Below are positions 1-5,425 of a stretch of 6,427 bases of DNA, piece after piece. A program made the position numbers and the translations under genes. Within the stretch, counting starts at the first letter, position 1; each line of letters starts with the position of its first letter. Below the pieces are notes generated by a model. It worked only from the letters and a program-made list of their open reading frames with translations. It did no database searches and was not told the DNA's origin. The DNA is from Patescibacteria group bacterium UBA6065 (GTDB lineage Bacteria; Patescibacteriota; Minisyncoccia; Phycocordibacterales; UBA6065): assembly GCA_002428865.1 (NCBI GenBank), contig DIYB01000004.1, positions 55,860 through 62,286 of the forward strand. The letters are read 5' to 3'.

Positions 1-125
1 ATAAGAAACTGCCTACTCTCTCTACACTACGCTCGCGTTCGTGAGATTAACACAGAGGTTTTTGTAAAAGAATTTTGGAGATACTGACAGACTCAAGCGG
101 GAATTTCTGAAGCTTTCTGGAGAAT
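1..125. other. Region downstream of the rplT operon, no gene recognised
   Basis: This stretch follows the terminator of the minus-strand ribosomal cluster and runs to the window edge. I found no convincing reading frame, RNA gene or promoter in it on either strand. A short direct repeat (TTTCTG twice near 106-118) and a weak inverted motif around CTCGCG/CGTGAG (about 33-45) are visible but too short to interpret. It may be plain intergenic sequence or the 5' region of a gene that lies outside the window. Confidence 0.5.
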
Positions 126-152
126 AAAAAAACCGCCTCGTGGCGGTTTTTT
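126..152 (-). terminator. Rho-independent terminator of infC-rpmI-rplT
   Basis: A perfect 5-bp GC-only stem (CCGCC 133-137 with GGCGG 142-146) closes a 4-nt loop and is flanked by an A-run (126-132) and a T-run (147-152). The stem can extend by A-T pairs. On the minus strand the hairpin begins a few bases after the rplT stop codon and is followed by a run of seven T, so it is a classic intrinsic terminator. The symmetric A and T runs would let it act on both strands. Confidence 0.93.
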
Positions 153-154
153 CA

Positions 155-499
155 TTATTTGACCTGTGCGACGAGGCGGTCGAAGGTCGTTGGCTCATAC
201 TGTGCGAGCTCGGCGAGTATCTTGCGGTCGATGATGATGCTTTTCTTCTTCATCGTGCCCATGAACTTTGAGTATGAGATACCCTGGGCGTCGAGTGACG
301 CGTTGATCTTTGTGATAGCGAGAGAACGCCTGTCACCCTTTTTATCACGTCGGTGTGCAAACGCGTATGCGCCAGCCTTCATGAGTGCCTCGTATGCTGC
401 TCGTTCGTTTGTTGATCGGCGGAAACGATAGCCTTTTGCAGCGCGGAGAACGTTCCTCCTCGTCTTTAGTGCATTAACTCCTTTCTTTACTCGTGCCAT
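155..499 (-). CDS. rplT: 50S ribosomal protein L20
   Basis: L20 binds 23S rRNA directly and is needed early in assembly of the large ribosomal subunit. In many bacteria it also represses its own operon. The 114-residue product is slightly shorter than the usual 117-119. It shows the basic N-terminal half with NVLRAAKGYRFRRS, then the family core AYAFAHRRDKKGDRRSLAITKINA, GISYSKFMGTMKKKSI and DRKILAELAQ near the end. It is the last gene of infC-rpmI-rplT, 31 nt after rpmI, and the terminator follows immediately. The start is ATG at 499 (MARVKKGVN, the usual L20 N-terminus). No SD is visible in front of it, so translation may depend on coupling to rpmI or on the short spacer. Identification is by direct sequence similarity to the known family. 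Confidence 0.97.
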   Translation of the reverse strand: MARVKKGVNALKTRRNVLRAAKGYRFRRSTNERAAYEALMKAGAYAFAHRRDKKGDRRSLAITKINASLDAQGISYSKFMGTMKKKSIIIDRKILAELAQYEPTTFDRLVAQVK

Positions 500-530
500 A
501 GGATCTGTTGTGAGTGATTAGTAGTGTGGT

Positions 531-719
531 CTATCGAAGGCCAGAGAGAAAACGTGATTTCTCTTTGTTCGACATACGGAAAGTCACAAACCCCTTCTTC
601 TTGAGCTGTGAACGGCGTGACTCCTTTGCGTTGAAGTGGTTTTGACCAGCCTTCCTCGCGAGGATTTTGCCATTCCTCGTGACTTTGAGCCTCTTGGCGT
701 ATGACTTGTTCGTCTTCAT
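531..719 (-). CDS. rpmI: 50S ribosomal protein L35
   Basis: L35 is a small basic protein of the large ribosomal subunit. The 62-residue product has the hallmark start MKTNKSYAKRLKVTRNGKI, an Ala/His/Asn-containing middle (ARKAGQNHFNAKESRR) and a C-terminus rich in Lys, Arg and Ser. The family usually has 64-66 residues and often begins one or two residues earlier. Here the codons upstream run into a TAA stop, which fixes the ATG at 719. An AAAGGA sequence lies only about 2 nt from the ATG, much closer than a normal SD. The gene sits between infC and rplT, the standard order in bacteria, which confirms the identity. A longer overlapping frame covering 487-801 is out of phase and is not a gene. 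Confidence 0.95.
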   Translation of the reverse strand: MKTNKSYAKRLKVTRNGKILARKAGQNHFNAKESRRSQLKKKGFVTFRMSNKEKSRFLSGLR

Positions 720-739
720 GTCCTTTTAGGGAAAAAATA

Positions 740-755
740 TAAGCCCGAAGGCTGT
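740..755 (-). terminator. Possible attenuator: UUCG hairpin plus U-run between infC and rpmI
   Basis: On the minus strand a short AGCC-TTCG-GGCT hairpin (753 to 742), carrying the extra-stable C(UUCG)G tetraloop, is followed by TATATTTTTT (741 to about 732). This resembles a small intrinsic terminator placed in the 85-nt gap between infC and rpmI. A four-pair stem is short, so it probably terminates only partially, or simply pauses RNA polymerase or marks an RNA processing point. Partial termination here would reduce rpmI-rplT relative to infC. This is inference from shape only. Confidence 0.35.
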
Positions 756-804
756 TACCGATGAGTCTATCAGATTTTTTGCTTCTGTCTAGTAGCGCCA
801 CCCT

Positions 805-1317
805 TTAAGCGCGCTCGATGATGGTTGAGAGCCCTTTTGGGCTTTTCTGAGGCTTTTCTGCCAGCTTGTGCTTCTCAGTAATGAGCGCGAGGATGCGGGT
901 GAGACGTTCTTCGAGAAACTTCGGGTCCATGTACTTGGATCGTCCAGGAAGGAAGAGGTCGAGCTTGATGCGATGACCCTCCTTGAGCCATTCTGATGCT
1001 TTTTTCGCCTTGAGTGCGAGGTCGTGATCGCCTGTACCTATTTTGACCTGAAGGGTCTTTATTTCGATGATATGCGCTTTTGCCTTCGCAGCTTTCTGTT
1101 TCTTGTTTTCATCGTATTGGAACTTGCCGTAATCCTGTATTTTGCAGACTGGTGGCTGAGCATTCGGTGAGATCTCAATCAAGTCGAGATTGAACGAATG
1201 GGCTCGCTCGAGAGCTTCGCGTATTGAAAGGACGCCAAAATTTTCGCCTCCTGGGCCGATGACGCGGACCTCGGGTGATCTGATGAAATGATTGATTCGT
1301 GTTCTATCTTTACTCAA
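805..1317 (-). CDS. infC: Translation initiation factor IF-3, non-ATG start
   Basis: IF3 binds the 30S subunit, blocks premature joining of 50S and checks start-codon/initiator-tRNA pairing. The 170-residue product has the N-domain signature INHFIRSPEVRVIGPGGENF (residues about 8-27), then DLIEISPNAQPPVCKIQDYGKF and the Lys-rich linker. The C-domain runs IIEIKTLQVKIGTGDHDL to HRIKLDLFLPGRSKY. The normal FRGRE of the C-domain reads FLPGRSK here, and the usual closing MVLAPK-type motif is degenerate, so the C-terminus is divergent. The chosen start is TTG at 1317. No in-frame ATG exists before the mid-C-domain, so initiation must use a non-ATG codon. An in-frame ATT (1323-1321) two codons upstream is the alternative, and ATT is the start codon of infC in E. 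coli. Only a weak AAAG lies upstream. Rare-start autoregulation is known for infC in E. coli; here it is inferred. Confidence 0.94.
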   Translation of the reverse strand: MSKDRTRINHFIRSPEVRVIGPGGENFGVLSIREALERAHSFNLDLIEISPNAQPPVCKIQDYGKFQYDENKKQKAAKAKAHIIEIKTLQVKIGTGDHDLALKAKKASEWLKEGHRIKLDLFLPGRSKYMDPKFLEERLTRILALITEKHKLAEKPQKSPKGLSTIIERA

Positions 1318-1352
1318 AGCAATAACTTTTATTAGATATCGTGTGGTACCGT

Positions 1353-1381
1353 GCAGTAAATCATATTTGGATGATTACAGC
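1353..1381 (-). other. Imperfect hairpin between the YibE/F gene and infC
   Basis: GCAGTAAATCAT (1353-1364) can pair with ATGATTACAGC (1371-1381) around a 6-nt loop, with one bulge and one mismatch. An outer GTGTG (1341-1345) and CACAC (1384-1388) could add a further stem. No U-run follows on the minus strand, so it is not a standard intrinsic terminator. It could be part of the 3' end of the YibE/F message or a leader structure in front of infC. Confidence 0.35.
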
Positions 1382-1390
1382 AACACACTC

Positions 1391-2566
1391 TTAGGCACCA
1401 TGGTGGTGACCGTGATGAGAGTGGACTATGTGTCCGAGTACATCATCCTCTGCCTTGATATCAGACGATGACGCGTTTTGTCGAGGGCGTACGAGCATGG
1501 CAACAGCGATGAATGTGGTGATCGGGACAGTGAGGATGAGGCCGATTGATCCGACGAGCGAGCGGACAATCTCGGTTGAGAAGATCTCGCGGTTCATGAT
1601 CACCATCGCAGATTCATTCGCGTATGAGTAAAAAAGGAGAAGAAGGGGGAGTGATGCGCCGACGTATGCGATGGCGAGCGTGTTGACGAGCGCGCCAATA
1701 TGTTCACGGCCGATGCGGACCGCTCGTGTGTAGATGGTCCGTTTCGACAGATGGGGAGCGACTCTGTGGAGCTCCTCAACAGAGATCGATTGACCGATTG
1801 CTGCATCATACATGACACCGAGTAGACCGATGAGGATACCACCCAAGAGCAGGCCAGCGAGGTCGATCGAGCCGCGTGAGTTGAAGTTGAGATATACCGC
1901 TTCATCTGCTCCATATCCAGTGAGATGAGCTGCGCCGATTGAGATGTGCGCAAGTACGCCGACGACAATCACAGTGGCTATCATGCCGATAACTGCTGAT
2001 GATGTTGTTTTGTTCCAGCCGTGGGTGACATACGAACCGAGGATGATAATGAATGATGAAACAACAATAGATACAAGGATGGGTGAATATCCGCTCGCGA
2101 TACCCGGCAAGAGCATGAAGTATATGAATGCGAGTGATCCGATGAGTGACACGAGTCCACGAATACCCTGTTTTCCACCAAAAAAACACACAGAGAAGAC
2201 AAATAGTACCGTAAGCCACAGGAGGGTGTGGATGCGATATGGTTCCGATACTGCATAGAATTCACGTCCGTCGAGCGCATGTACTGTGCGACTTACGTAG
2301 AGAACATCTCCTGTATCAAGTGGTGTGAAATCGTTGCGTAGCTCCATGCGCTCACCTGCACGTGTGCCTGAGAGAAACTCGACGCTGAGAGTCTGTACTA
2401 TCGCCTCTGTGTCGGTGCCCGAGATCACCTCCCTGGTCTCGTCGAGGATTTCCACGACACGTGCCTTGAGTGTCTCGTGTGTATCTGCGAGCACCTCTTG
2501 TGCATGTGATGCCTGTGGTATGAGTGCAAGTCCAAGGATAAGGACGAAGAATGTGTGACGTATCAT
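1391..2566 (-). CDS. YibE/F-family membrane protein with signal peptide and His-rich tail
   Basis: This is a 391-residue YibE/F-like protein. The molecular function of the family is not established. The start chosen is ATG at 2566 because residues 1-22 (MIRHTFFVLILGLALIPQAS, then HA) form a good signal peptide. A longer open frame extends to 2905 but would overlap the Fur gene and bury this signal. Residues about 24-110 look extracytoplasmic (a small beta-rich domain). Membrane segments lie near 114-130, 136-154, 162-180, 190-210, 235-253, 292-313 and 335-359. Family hallmarks are GLLGVMYDAAIGQSISVEEL (247-266) and IGREHIGALVNTLAIAYVGA (285-304). The C-terminus ends HSHHGHHHGA, a likely metal-binding cluster. 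It is the third gene of the ZIP-Fur unit, only 10 nt after the Fur stop and with no strong SD, so translation is probably coupled. A metal-linked role is inferred from context and the His tail. Confidence 0.85.
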   Translation of the reverse strand: MIRHTFFVLILGLALIPQASHAQEVLADTHETLKARVVEILDETREVISGTDTEAIVQTLSVEFLSGTRAGERMELRNDFTPLDTGDVLYVSRTVHALDGREFYAVSEPYRIHTLLWLTVLFVFSVCFFGGKQGIRGLVSLIGSLAFIYFMLLPGIASGYSPILVSIVVSSFIIILGSYVTHGWNKTTSSAVIGMIATVIVVGVLAHISIGAAHLTGYGADEAVYLNFNSRGSIDLAGLLLGGILIGLLGVMYDAAIGQSISVEELHRVAPHLSKRTIYTRAVRIGREHIGALVNTLAIAYVGASLPLLLLFYSYANESAMVIMNREIFSTEIVRSLVGSIGLILTVPITTFIAVAMLVRPRQNASSSDIKAEDDVLGHIVHSHHGHHHGA

Positions 2567-2576
2567 GGTCACTAGT

Positions 2577-3014
2577 TTACCGTGAGGCGCACGGCTTGCA
2601 TATGCCGAAAAACTCGAGCGAATGATCGACGACCGAAGCAAACGCAGGTGTTGAGCGAAGCACTGCCTCTTCTTTTGAACGCACACAGATGTCGACATCT
2701 TGTATGAGTCCACATCGGACGCACTGAATGTGGTGGTGGTGTGGTCTATCGATCGATAGCTCGTAGCGAGCCGCTGCTCCATCGAGATGAACGCGTCGGA
2801 CGAGCTGTGCATCGACGAGGGATTCGAGGGATCGGTAGAGGGTACTCTCGTTGCATGACCGCACTTTTTTTGTGAGATCTCGTATAGAGATAGGGAGACG
2901 CTCATGCGAGAGTGCGGTCATGATGAGGAGGCGATGCTTTGTCACCCGTACACTTTTTGATCGTATTGCCTCTCCATAGGAGACAGCGTCTCTGTTAGGC
3001 AGTTTCTGAGACAT
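2577..3014 (-). CDS. Fur-family metal-responsive transcriptional regulator (Zur-like by context)
   Basis: Fur-family proteins are dimeric repressors that bind operator palindromes when loaded with metal. From ATG 3014 the product is 145 residues, the normal Fur length. Residues about 20-70 form the winged helix: VRVTKHRLLIMTALSHERLP, then SIRDLTKKVRSCNESTLYRS, where STLYRSLESL corresponds to the TVYRTLxxL recognition helix. The HHHHIQC motif and CVRC (a CxxC) supply sensor and structural metal ligands, and a second CxxC (CKPC) ends the protein, giving a Cys4 structural zinc site. The start is uncertain. ATG 3035 has a GAAGAAG about 9 nt upstream and gives 152 residues, and the frame stays open to a GTG at 3077. 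All choices overlap the end of the ZIP gene, implying coupled translation. Zur identity is inferred from the ZIP neighbour; Fur, Mur or PerR cannot be excluded from sequence alone. Confidence 0.93.
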   Translation of the reverse strand: MSQKLPNRDAVSYGEAIRSKSVRVTKHRLLIMTALSHERLPISIRDLTKKVRSCNESTLYRSLESLVDAQLVRRVHLDGAAARYELSIDRPHHHHIQCVRCGLIQDVDICVRSKEEAVLRSTPAFASVVDHSLEFFGICKPCASR

Positions 3015-3807
3015 GTGATTGTGAGAGTTCGTCATCGTGGCCATCTTCTTCACCGTGGCTATGTGGTGCGAGTACACCTACCGCGCTCATGGCGATGATG
3101 CCGAGGACAATTGCGACGATATACGGGCGTTTGTTTGTAGCTTTTTTCATTGACGCAACAGTGCTTGGGACAAGGTCTCGAATGAGGATAAACAAGAATC
3201 CTCCAGCAGCAAAAGCGATGAGTACTGGTTCGATGGATTCAATCGATGTAAGCATGAAGCTGAGAGCGACTCCGATGAGGATGGATCCTGAAACGATGAA
3301 ATTGCGCACGAGTGCCTGTCGCGTGCTGTAGCCAGCACGTCGCAAGATAAAGAATTCAGATATCTCCTGTACGAGTTCGTGTAGAAAAACGCCAACTGTT
3401 GTTGCGATACCCACTCGTATGTCCACGAGGAATGCCGGTACAAGGAGAAGTCCGTCAGTTACGTTGTGTACTGCATCACCCGCGAGAATACGTCGAGCAT
3501 CGATCGGTGAGTGAGGGTGAACCTCAGATGCTTCGTGGTGGTGGTGCGCATCGGGGAGGAGCAGGCTCGCGATCTGTACAAATGCGAATCCACCAAGAGC
3601 AGCGACTAACACAATGAGAAGAGATGTGTGTTCAATTCCCTCGACAAAGAGGCCGTAGGTACTCACGCCGAGCACACCAACCGAAAATGAGACGAGGAGT
3701 GGGAGGTGTCGATCAACCCAACTTTCGAGTCGACGAGATGCGAAGATGATGCCCGCGAGTGATGCGAGCATAACGATGAGTGCGGATACGAGCGCGGGGT
3801 ATACCAT
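2995..3807 (-). CDS. ZIP-family divalent metal transporter (likely zinc)
   Basis: ZIP proteins move Zn2+ or related divalent metals into the cytoplasm. The 270-residue product has about eight hydrophobic segments. The signature metal-site helices are GDAVHNVTDGLLL (residues 110-122, with His114, Asn115, Asp118) and FLHELVQEISEF (141-152, with His143, Glu144, Gln147, Glu148), matching the bacterial HExxQE form. A His-rich loop between the third and fourth segments (DAHHHHEASEVHPH, 86-99) and a His/Asp-rich C-terminus (HSHGEEDGHDD) are typical metal-binding loops. It is the first gene of the ZIP-Fur-YibE/F unit, overlaps the Fur gene by about 20 nt or more, and follows a promoter carrying a Fur-type palindrome. 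The start at ATG 3807 gives a normal N-terminus, though no SD is visible. Zinc is the likeliest substrate, but iron or manganese is possible. Confidence 0.95.
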   Translation of the reverse strand: MVYPALVSALIVMLASLAGIIFASRRLESWVDRHLPLLVSFSVGVLGVSTYGLFVEGIEHTSLLIVLVAALGGFAFVQIASLLLPDAHHHHEASEVHPHSPIDARRILAGDAVHNVTDGLLLVPAFLVDIRVGIATTVGVFLHELVQEISEFFILRRAGYSTRQALVRNFIVSGSILIGVALSFMLTSIESIEPVLIAFAAGGFLFILIRDLVPSTVASMKKATNKRPYIVAIVLGIIAMSAVGVLAPHSHGEEDGHDDELSQSHVSETA

Positions 3808-3833
3808 ATGATGCGGATTAGTGATATGAGTGC

Positions 3834-3862
3834 ATCATAGAGTATATGCAAATTATTTGCAA
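3834..3862 (-). promoter_or_regulatory. Promoter of the ZIP-Fur-YibE/F operon
   Basis: Reading the minus strand, TTGCAA (3862-3857) and TATGAT (3839-3834) are separated by exactly 17 bp. The -10 matches the sigma70 consensus in 5 of 6 positions and the -35 in 4 of 6. Transcription would begin near 3827, giving a leader of about 20 nt before the ZIP ATG at 3807. The Fur-type palindrome covers the -35 and most of the spacer, the usual position for a repressor operator. Confidence 0.6.
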
Positions 3863-3865
3863 ATA
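3843..3865. promoter_or_regulatory. Fur-family operator palindrome (7-1-7)
   Basis: The core TGCAAATTATTTGCA (3847-3861) is a perfect 15-bp palindrome made of 7-bp arms around one central base, the symmetry of known Fur, Zur and PerR boxes. The outer three bases on each side also pair (3843-3845 with 3863-3865) after one mismatch. It lies in the 65-bp gap before the ZIP gene, over the predicted -35 region, and the operon encodes a Fur-family protein. Autoregulation by that protein is inferred. Confidence 0.7.
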
Positions 3866-3872
3866 GCGTTTT

Positions 3873-4802
3873 CTATTTTTTGTCTTTGACGAGAATCTCG
3901 ATGAATCGCGCAAATGGTCTGATGAATATGAGGAAGAGGAGTGCCGATACGACATTGAAGAGGACGTGGAAGTTCGCGACTTCCTGGGCTGTCGCACCAT
4001 CTATGTACTGGATGAAATCAATAACTGGCCCAAGGAATGGGAGGATGATGACAACACCAAGTACGTTGAAAAGGAGGTGGGCAACAGCAGCCCTCCTTGC
4101 GTTTGTGTGGAGCGGTATTGAGGCGATAAGGGCGGTGACCGTCGTGCCGATATTGGCACCGAGAATGATACCGACTGCCTGTTCAAAGGTGAGGAGTCCT
4201 TGGGAGACCAGAATAACCGCGAGACCCGATACTACACCTGATGATTGGATGACCGCAGTGACCAAGAGGCCGATGAGGATCGCTTGACCAACATTTGATA
4301 TTGACCCGAGTGTCGAGAGGAGAATGGGATTATCCTTGAGTGGCTCGATAAAGAGCACCATGACCGCGAGGGAGAAGAAGACAAGTCCGAAATAGAAAAG
4401 TGCGCGCCCATACTTTTGCCAGCCAACCTTGATACGTTCGAGAATAAATCCGCTGATGAGGACGATTGGTGCAAGCGATGCGAGATTGAGAGCGATGAGT
4501 TGGGTGGTGACTGTTGATCCGATATTTGCGCCAAAGATGACACCGAGTGACGAGGTAAATGAGATGAGTCCTGCGTCGACGAGACCGACGGTGATGACGG
4601 TGGTCGCTGTTGACGATTGGAAGAGTGCGGTTGCGAGCGTACCGATCATTGTGCCGCGAAGCGGTGTCGAGGTGAGTGAGTGGAGTATCTCACGCATCTT
4701 GTCGCCCGCGGCGTATTGCATCTGCCGAGAAAATTTTTGGAGCGCAAAGACAAAGACGCAAAGCGATGTGATGATACCGATAATGCTTGCAGTTGCAGTC
4801 AT
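3873..4802 (-). CDS. Na/Pi-cotransporter (NptA/PNaS) family protein, transmembrane part only
   Basis: Members of this family take up phosphate with sodium. Some bacterial members have other or unproven substrates. The 309-residue product is an integral membrane protein built from two inverted repeats, each carrying a QSS motif and a GANIG motif: QSSTATT (62-68) with GANIGSTVT (91-99), and QSSG (186-189) with GANIGTTVTA (215-224). These repeats form the substrate site in the family. Many bacterial relatives carry a C-terminal PhoU-like domain of about 200 residues. Here the protein stops after the last membrane helix (IRPFARFIEILVKDKK), so it is the short form. The start is ATG at 4802 with a good SD, GAGAGG, about 6 nt upstream. 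It is 15 nt downstream of the hypothetical gene at 4818-5327, so the two are very likely cotranscribed. No terminator separates it from the ZIP promoter. Confidence 0.93.
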   Translation of the reverse strand: MTATASIIGIITSLCVFVFALQKFSRQMQYAAGDKMREILHSLTSTPLRGTMIGTLATALFQSSTATTVITVGLVDAGLISFTSSLGVIFGANIGSTVTTQLIALNLASLAPIVLISGFILERIKVGWQKYGRALFYFGLVFFSLAVMVLFIEPLKDNPILLSTLGSISNVGQAILIGLLVTAVIQSSGVVSGLAVILVSQGLLTFEQAVGIILGANIGTTVTALIASIPLHTNARRAAVAHLLFNVLGVVIILPFLGPVIDFIQYIDGATAQEVANFHVLFNVVSALLFLIFIRPFARFIEILVKDKK

Positions 4803-4817
4803 GAATGTCCTCTCTCG

Positions 4818-5327
4818 TTAGATGACGAGTTGATAGAGGCCACCCTGTTGGCTGATTGAAAGGACACCTTTTTTGCCACGAATCCATCCATCCTCAATAC
4901 GAGCCTCGGGAGAAGTCGATGCCCATCCGCTTTTTGCCATATCGAGTGGTTTGAGATCAAAAACAATCGGAATAGTGAATCCACCGACACGATCCTCGGA
5001 GAGTCCAATGGAGACGATACGAAAATCAGTAATCGCTGAGTCGAGACAGTCAGGCATATTCTTGTAGACCGAGAAGAACTGCTCGAAGAGTACGCGGGCT
5101 GCCTGTGATCGTGTGAGAGGTGTCGATGTTGCTGGGTGTTGGTAGATAGTTGATCGAATATCGATTGCACAGGGATTTGTGGCGACCGGCTCAGGTTTGT
5201 TGAGCATTGAGAGACCCCATGCGATCAAAACCACGACGAGGATCACCCCGACCGCTATGTAAATACTCTTGTGTCCTTTTTCTACTCCTTGTGTTTCTGG
5301 TGTGTTGTTTTCCATACGATCAATCAT
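4818..5327 (-). CDS. Hypothetical protein with a single N-terminal membrane anchor
   Basis: I do not recognise the family. From ATG 5327 the product has 169 residues: a short polar N-terminus, one membrane segment (about 22-42, IYIAVGVILVVVLIAWGLSM), a Pro-containing stalk, and a C-terminal domain of about 120 residues likely outside the membrane. That domain has two Cys (Cys53 and Cys94), which could form a disulfide, and no catalytic motif I can name. The frame stays open up to 5426, but the predicted promoter at 5353-5381 would place the RNA start near 5346, so upstream starts are excluded. ATG 5315 (MENNTPE) is an alternative, and neither start has an SD. The gene precedes the Na/Pi transporter gene by 15 nt, so a joint role is possible but not shown. 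Confidence 0.75.
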   Translation of the reverse strand: MIDRMENNTPETQGVEKGHKSIYIAVGVILVVVLIAWGLSMLNKPEPVATNPCAIDIRSTIYQHPATSTPLTRSQAARVLFEQFFSVYKNMPDCLDSAITDFRIVSIGLSEDRVGGFTIPIVFDLKPLDMAKSGWASTSPEARIEDGWIRGKKGVLSISQQGGLYQLVI

Positions 5328-5339
5328 AACTATGTTTTT

Positions 5340-5349
5340 GGTATATACC
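5340..5349. promoter_or_regulatory. 10-bp palindrome at the predicted RNA start of the 4818-5327 gene
   Basis: GGTATATACC is a perfect palindrome directly downstream of the minus-strand -10 box, at the predicted transcription start. A site in this position could be an operator. Being short and AT-rich in the centre, it could also be chance. Confidence 0.25.
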
Positions 5350-5352
5350 GAG

Positions 5353-5381
5353 AGTATACACGAGCATGGGGATCGACTCAA
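5353..5381 (-). promoter_or_regulatory. Promoter of the hypothetical protein and Na/Pi transporter unit
   Basis: Reading the minus strand, TTGAGT (5381-5376) and TATACT (5358-5353) are 17 bp apart. The -10 matches consensus in 5 of 6 positions and the -35 in 4 of 6. The predicted RNA start is near 5346, about 19 nt before ATG 5327. Its -35 lies 3 bp from the -35 of the plus-strand helicase promoter. Confidence 0.6.
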
Positions 5382-5384
5382 AAT

Positions 5385-5413
5385 TTGACGAATGTCTGAT
5401 AAACTGCTATTGT
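5385..5413 (+). promoter_or_regulatory. Promoter of the DEAD-box helicase gene (extended -10)
   Basis: TTGACG (5385-5390) is followed after 17 bp by TATTGT (5408-5413), preceded by TG one base upstream (TGC-TATTGT, an extended -10). The -35 matches consensus in 5 of 6 positions. The RNA would start near 5420 and leave a leader of about 105 nt before ATG 5525. Confidence 0.6.
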
Positions 5414-5425
5414 GTGTCCCTACCA

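Noticed and set aside
159..431. Plus-strand frame opposite rplT
   Set aside because: Antisense shadow of L20, with no promoter or SD and no recognisable product.
487..801. 104-codon minus-strand frame over rpmI
   Set aside because: It is out of phase with the unmistakable L35 gene and shows no family features.
1324..1365. Possible infC promoter (TTTACT, 18 bp, TCTAAT on the minus strand)
   Set aside because: The -35 is weak and the RNA would start practically at the IF3 start codon, so I could not support it as a feature.
2567..2905. N-terminal 113-residue extension of the YibE/F reading frame
   Set aside because: It lies wholly within the Fur-family gene in another frame, has low-complexity Ser/Thr-rich sequence, and would place the clear signal peptide in the middle of the protein.
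3843..3865. The palindrome as a transcription terminator for the Na/Pi transporter gene
   Set aside because: The stem is AT-rich with almost no loop, and no U-run follows it on the minus strand. An operator fits better.
3880..4287. Plus-strand frame opposite the Na/Pi transporter gene
   Set aside because: Shadow of a well-supported gene with an unusual composition rich in Met, Thr, Arg and Trp. A similar shadow covers 4429-4821.
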